In this document: in pieces, positions 60,655-64,000 of the stretch
Numbering within the stretch: the first letter of the stretch is position 1
Layout of the letters: the number at the start of each line of letters is the position of its first letter
Assembly (NCBI RefSeq): GCF_900312745.1
Contig: NZ_OMPD01000008.1
Coordinates: forward strand, 372,001-436,000
Length of the DNA: 64,000 nucleotides
Reading direction: 5' to 3'
Source of the DNA: Aquimarina sp. AU58
GTDB taxonomy: Bacteria > Bacteroidota > Bacteroidia > Flavobacteriales > Flavobacteriaceae
Notes under the pieces: model-generated
Database searches by the model: none
Told to the model about the DNA's origin: nothing
Seen by the model: the letters and a program-made list of their open reading frames with translations, nothing else
Translations under genes and position numbers: made by a program

Positions 60655-62463
60655 CTACCATGCGTCACATACCCTTTTAAACGTAGTTCCAGAATCCTTT
60701 ATCCAATCTGCAATATTGGATGCTGAGGGATCATCTACCTCTACACATAATCCAGGTGCATTACCTTGCATTGTTACATTGATTATTTTATCAGTAGCCC
60801 CATTTTTAAGGTTTAAGGACGTTAATTGATTGTCTTTGCAATATAATGTTTCTAAATTTGTATTCGCACTGGCATCCAAAGTAGTTAACAAGTTAGAAAC
60901 ACACCTCAATACAGTTAAAGCCTTATTATTACTAATATCCAAAGTGTTTAGCTTATTTCCTGTAACCCATAATAATTCTATAGCTGTATTCTTACTAATA
61001 TCGATAACACTTAATTGGTTATAGGCAGGCGTTAAATCTACTAAATCTATATTTTTACTGACATCTAAAGTTGTTAGTCGGTTATTTGAACAACCTAATT
61101 CTTTTAAGTTAATATTCTTAGTAAGATCCAAGGTAGTTAATTGGTTACTTGCACAAAATAAACTTTCTAAAACTATGTTTTTACTTACATCCAAGATTCC
61201 TAATGGATTACTAGAAGACCCCAATACTTTTAAGTTACTATTTTTACCAACATTTAACATACTCAATTGATTATCAACACAATATAGCTCTTCTAAAACT
61301 ATATTTTTACTAACATCCAAAACTGTTAATTGATTCTTGCTACATATTAATTTTACTAGGTTGGTATTTTTACTAATATCCAAAGTCTTTAGTTTATTCA
61401 TCCCACAATACAATGTTTCTAAAGCAATATTTACACTAACATCCAGAGTATTTAGTTCATTATTCCCACAATTCAATATTTTTAGATTACTATTATTACT
61501 AACATTCAAAATACCAATTTGATTATAAAAGCAATGCAGTTCTTTTAGTACTGTATTCTTACTGACATCTAATACTTTTAGCATATTGACACTACAGTTC
61601 AGCCTTTCCAGATTAGTAAAATACTCAATACCTGTAAGGTCTGTTATATATGCCACAGGTACATCCACGTTTTTTACATTCTTGGCTTCTTCTATGGAGA
61701 TTTCACCATCATCATTAATATCTATCTTAGGATCATGTTTTAAAAGTTTCTTTTTAAAATTTTTATCAGGAAAAACAATATTCTTTCCACTGGTCTTAAA
61801 AGTGATCTCAACATTGGCCTCTTTGCTTATATCGCCATTTACCGCCAATACTATTGCCGTAAGTTTAGGATGAGTTTTAGGATCAAACAAAGATGCCTCT
61901 TTTACCATCAATTTTCCAGTAATTTCATCTATAGACATAGCTCCTTTTGGAGTTTCATTTTTAAGACTAAAAGATAGTTCTCCCCGATTAGTTGTTGCTT
62001 CTACAGTACCTAGCTCCTGGCCTACTTTTGGATTTTCTTCAATAGTTGCTGTAAAATCTTTTATTGTAATGGTAGTCGCCCCTGAATCTTCAATGTCTTT
62101 AAGTACAATTGTTACATTAGCCTCTTTAGTTACCTCTCCATTTACGGCCAATACTACAGCGGTAAGTTTATGGTAAGCTTCATAATCAAACAAAGACGCT
62201 TTTTTTACTGTGAGTTTTCCAGTAGCTGCATCTATAGCTATAGCTCCTTTGGGAGTTTCGCTTTTAATACTAAAAGCTAACTTTCCTTGATTGGTTGTCG
62301 CCTTTATAGTACCCAACTCCTGATTCATTGTAGGGTTTTCTTCAATAGTAGTGGTAAAATCTTTGATGGTAATAGTAGTAATTACCGCATCATCATCTTT
62401 ACTACAGGATACACCCACCGTAATAATGATTATCAATAATACAAATAAATAAGTTTTTTTCAT
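60655..62463 (-). CDS. Lipoprotein with two cadherin-like domains, an EF-hand loop and leucine-rich repeats
   Basis: The 602-residue protein has a lipobox VGVSC (Cys20). Residues 31-122 and 131-222 are tandem copies of a cadherin-like beta domain (IKDFTTTIEENPTMNQELGT against IKDFTATIEENPKVGQELGT). An EF-hand-like calcium loop follows (Asp248, Asn250, Asp252, Glu254, Glu259: DINDDGEISIEE). Residues 282-575 hold about fourteen 21-residue leucine-rich repeats of the LKxLxCxxNxLxxLDVSKN type, as in internalins. It should be displayed on the surface and bind a protein or glycan ligand. It is monocistronic, with similar hairpins at 60534 and 62651 on either side. Confidence 0.9.
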   Translation of the reverse strand: MKKTYLFVLLIIIITVGVSCSKDDDAVITTITIKDFTTTIEENPTMNQELGTIKATTNQGKLAFSIKSETPKGAIAIDAATGKLTVKKASLFDYEAYHKLTAVVLAVNGEVTKEANVTIVLKDIEDSGATTITIKDFTATIEENPKVGQELGTVEATTNRGELSFSLKNETPKGAMSIDEITGKLMVKEASLFDPKTHPKLTAIVLAVNGDISKEANVEITFKTSGKNIVFPDKNFKKKLLKHDPKIDINDDGEISIEEAKNVKNVDVPVAYITDLTGIEYFTNLERLNCSVNMLKVLDVSKNTVLKELHCFYNQIGILNVSNNSNLKILNCGNNELNTLDVSVNIALETLYCGMNKLKTLDISKNTNLVKLICSKNQLTVLDVSKNIVLEELYCVDNQLSMLNVGKNSNLKVLGSSSNPLGILDVSKNIVLESLFCASNQLTTLDLTKNINLKELGCSNNRLTTLDVSKNIDLVDLTPAYNQLSVIDISKNTAIELLWVTGNKLNTLDISNNKALTVLRCVSNLLTTLDASANTNLETLYCKDNQLTSLNLKNGATDKIINVTMQGNAPGLCVEVDDPSASNIADWIKDSGTTFKRVCDAW

Positions 62464-62740
62464 TTTTAAAAGTTTTTAAAATTTTAGGATTCATTATTCT
62501 GTATATAAAAACGATATAAAGAATAAATACCCCGACCCCTGAAAACAGTGATTTCACTCCTAATAGTTTGTCAAAAAACTTAGATTCATTTGTTACATTC
62601 TTTCAGTAAGTGAGTACTATAAAATGTTTTTTAACTAATAATCATAGAAAAAGCAGGACCAAAAATATTGATCCTGCTTATTATTAAATCAGTTATATTA
62701 AATACAAAAATTAATTACTCGTTTTTATTAGTATCCATTC
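62464..62740. other. Intergenic region between the LRR lipoprotein and the DapA-family gene
   Basis: About 277 bases with the terminator hairpin of the DapA-family gene. The promoter of the LRR gene should be here but was not identified. Confidence 0.5.
62645..62679 (-). terminator. Terminator of the DapA-family operon
   Basis: On the minus strand AAGCAGGA (62672-62679) and TCCTGCTT (62651-62658) form a stem that runs into TTTTTCTAT, a T-rich tail. The sequence is close to the hairpin on the other side of the LRR gene. Confidence 0.7.
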
Positions 62741-63646
62741 TTATCCCAATACTTTTTCAATACCACACCCTGATTTTTCCAGAATAGTTTTTAACTCGTT
62801 ACTTTCTATATCTGTTAATGATTTTAAAGGACTACGTAACCCCCCTCCCTCTTCTCCTAAAATCGTTAAACCTGCCTGAACTGCTCTTGGTAATCCTTTG
62901 TTAACTATAAATTTCAGGAGATTGATCTGTTTATAAAATATGTTTTGCGCATCTCTCAAATCATTTTTTTGAATTGCATCATACAACGCAATATTAAGTT
63001 CGGGAATAAGATTTGGAGCTGCAGTACACCAACCCGTTGCTCCTGCAGAAAGAGCGGCTAATGCCAAAGGATTCGAACCATTATAAAAAGCTACATCTTC
63101 CCCCAATTCTTTTCTTAAATAGTGCATACGTTGCACATCGCCTGTGCTTTCTTTAATCATGGTAACATTAGGGATTTCTAACAAACGTTTTAGTAATACA
63201 GGTGACATATCTACTCCACTTGTAGCAGGATTATTATAGGCCATAATCGGAATAGAAATCTGTTTTGCTACCGTGTCATAGTGTCGAACGATCTCATCAT
63301 CTGTCAATTTCCAGTAACTCATTGGGATGATCATAACCGCTGTAGCACCAGCTTTTTCTGCAAACTTAGCATGATGCACTGTTCTTTCTGTTGTTAGATT
63401 CGAAACTCCAACTAAAACAGGAAGTCGTTTATTCACTTGCTGAATTGTTGCTTCGGTTATCGCCTCTTTTTCCTGATCAGTAAGATATGGAAGTACACCT
63501 GTACTTCCTAAAGGAGCAATACCGTGAGATCCATTCCTTATTAGTCGTTCTAAAAGTTTTCTAAACAAATCAACATCTACCTTTTCATTAGTATCAAATG
63601 GTGTTATTGGGTAAGCAATCACACCCTTAAATTGTACATTTTTCAT
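62741..63646 (-). CDS. DapA/NAL-family class I aldolase
   Basis: The 301-residue TIM-barrel protein matches the dihydrodipicolinate synthase/N-acetylneuraminate lyase family: Lys165 in TMIKESTGD is the Schiff-base lysine, Tyr137 lies in MAYNNPATSGV, and the G-x-T pocket reads PLGSTGVLPYL. The GST in place of the usual GTT, and a cupin gene 20 bases upstream, suggest catabolism of a keto acid or sugar acid rather than lysine synthesis. The exact reaction cannot be read. Confidence 0.85.
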   Translation of the reverse strand: MKNVQFKGVIAYPITPFDTNEKVDVDLFRKLLERLIRNGSHGIAPLGSTGVLPYLTDQEKEAITEATIQQVNKRLPVLVGVSNLTTERTVHHAKFAEKAGATAVMIIPMSYWKLTDDEIVRHYDTVAKQISIPIMAYNNPATSGVDMSPVLLKRLLEIPNVTMIKESTGDVQRMHYLRKELGEDVAFYNGSNPLALAALSAGATGWCTAAPNLIPELNIALYDAIQKNDLRDAQNIFYKQINLLKFIVNKGLPRAVQAGLTILGEEGGGLRSPLKSLTDIESNELKTILEKSGCGIEKVLG

Positions 63647-63666
63647 AATGTATTTTTTTTTGATGA

Positions 63667-64000
63667 TTATAAATCTCTACCTTCTTCTTCACGAAGTGCC
63701 ACACCTAAGTTTTGAAGCTGGGGTGCATTTTCGCTGGCAATGTATTTTGCATTTTTTGTACTACTCAAATTTTTATGACGATGCCAGGTCCAACTAGGAA
63801 TGTATACAGCATCTCCTGCTTTCCAATCCACTCTCACACCTTCTATTTCGGTATACCCTTCTCCTTCGATTACATACAATAATGTTTCATACGTATGCCT
63901 ATGTTTATTTGTCATTTGGTCTGGTAACAAACCTCCAATCGTCATACTTACATTTTTACTAGGTAGATCTATAAAAAAAACAGGATGTTTTCTTTCTGTA
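63667..64000 (-). CDS. Cupin-domain protein, 5' end outside the window
   Basis: The frame runs past the window edge. Its visible part shows the cupin motif 1 (HRHTYETLLYVIEGEGYTEIE) and motif 2 (GDAVYIPSWTWHRH), with the metal histidines and glutamate in the right order. Upstream of the first ATG (63945) the frame stays open, giving HPVFFIDLPSKNVS, so the protein starts outside. It lies 20 bases before the DapA-family gene. A metal-dependent dioxygenase or isomerase acting with the aldolase is plausible but unproven. Confidence 0.82.
   Translation of the reverse strand, partial: TERKHPVFFIDLPSKNVSMTIGGLLPDQMTNKHRHTYETLLYVIEGEGYTEIEGVRVDWKAGDAVYIPSWTWHRHKNLSSTKNAKYIASENAPQLQNLGVALREEEGRDL

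Noticed and set aside
1-64000. Search for CRISPR arrays, tRNA or rRNA genes, integrases, transposases and restriction systems
   Set aside because: No regularly spaced repeats, tRNA cloverleaf, rRNA segments or mobile-element proteins were seen in the window.

Overview
The window is AT-rich DNA with A-rich ribosome binding regions, Bacteroidota-type promoters (TTG about 20 bases before TAnnTTTG), SusC/SusD proteins, a type IX secretion sorting domain, a fused phosphoribosyltransferase-adenylate kinase and Bacteroidota-style GG-leader peptides. Together these point to a marine Flavobacteriaceae chromosome, possibly Aquimarina-like; the genus is a guess. No rRNA, tRNA, CRISPR array, prophage or insertion sequence was recognised.

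Layout. 1-2,872: the 3' end of a SusC receptor gene and its SusD partner. 3.1-15.7 kb: housekeeping genes (rlmB, rarA, radC, mpl, a YjjG-like nucleotidase) mixed with a rhomboid protease, a metzincin-like lipoprotein and an operon of three exported proteins. 16.0-24.8 kb: a giant alpha-2-macroglobulin, a DUF2459 protein, a fasciclin lipoprotein, an AhpD-like protein and DoxX. 24.9-28.3 kb: five same-strand membrane or exported proteins of unknown function. 28.7-35.6 kb: obg, the HPRT-Adk fusion, purK-purE and an M3 peptidase. 35.6-36.7 kb: no large gene, but a decayed type IX sorting domain and an intact 57-codon gene for a GG-leader, six-cysteine, knottin-like peptide. 36.7-39.1 kb: a secreted multidomain M28 peptidase.

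39.7-43.0 kb: a GbsR/MarR regulator followed by a four-gene operon (membrane protein, methyltransferase, TIGR01777 oxidoreductase, SRPBCC protein). The same palindromic element precedes the regulator and the operon. 43.1-48.1 kb: an ECF-like sigma factor, a small Cys/His anti-sigma-like protein, its degenerate duplicate, a UbiA-like membrane protein and gcvP. 48.3-51.5 kb: a truncated hemoglobin, then a ketosynthase III, a methyltransferase and a glycosyltransferase. 51.5-54.4 kb: two tandem TlpA-like lipoproteins. 54.5-57.0 kb: a TetR regulator and an SDR oxidoreductase that share an identical 14-bp palindrome, then an amine oxidase. 57-60.3 kb: PafA phosphatase and an MlaEF-type lipid transporter. 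60.6-64 kb: a cadherin-like/LRR lipoprotein, a DapA-family aldolase and a cupin cut by the window edge.

The most noteworthy items are the knottin-like GG-leader peptide beside a decayed secretion domain, the two regulator modules with paired operators, the sigma/anti-sigma locus with a duplicate that lost metal ligands, and the uncharacterised five-gene envelope cluster. All calls come from reading the sequence; no database search was run.
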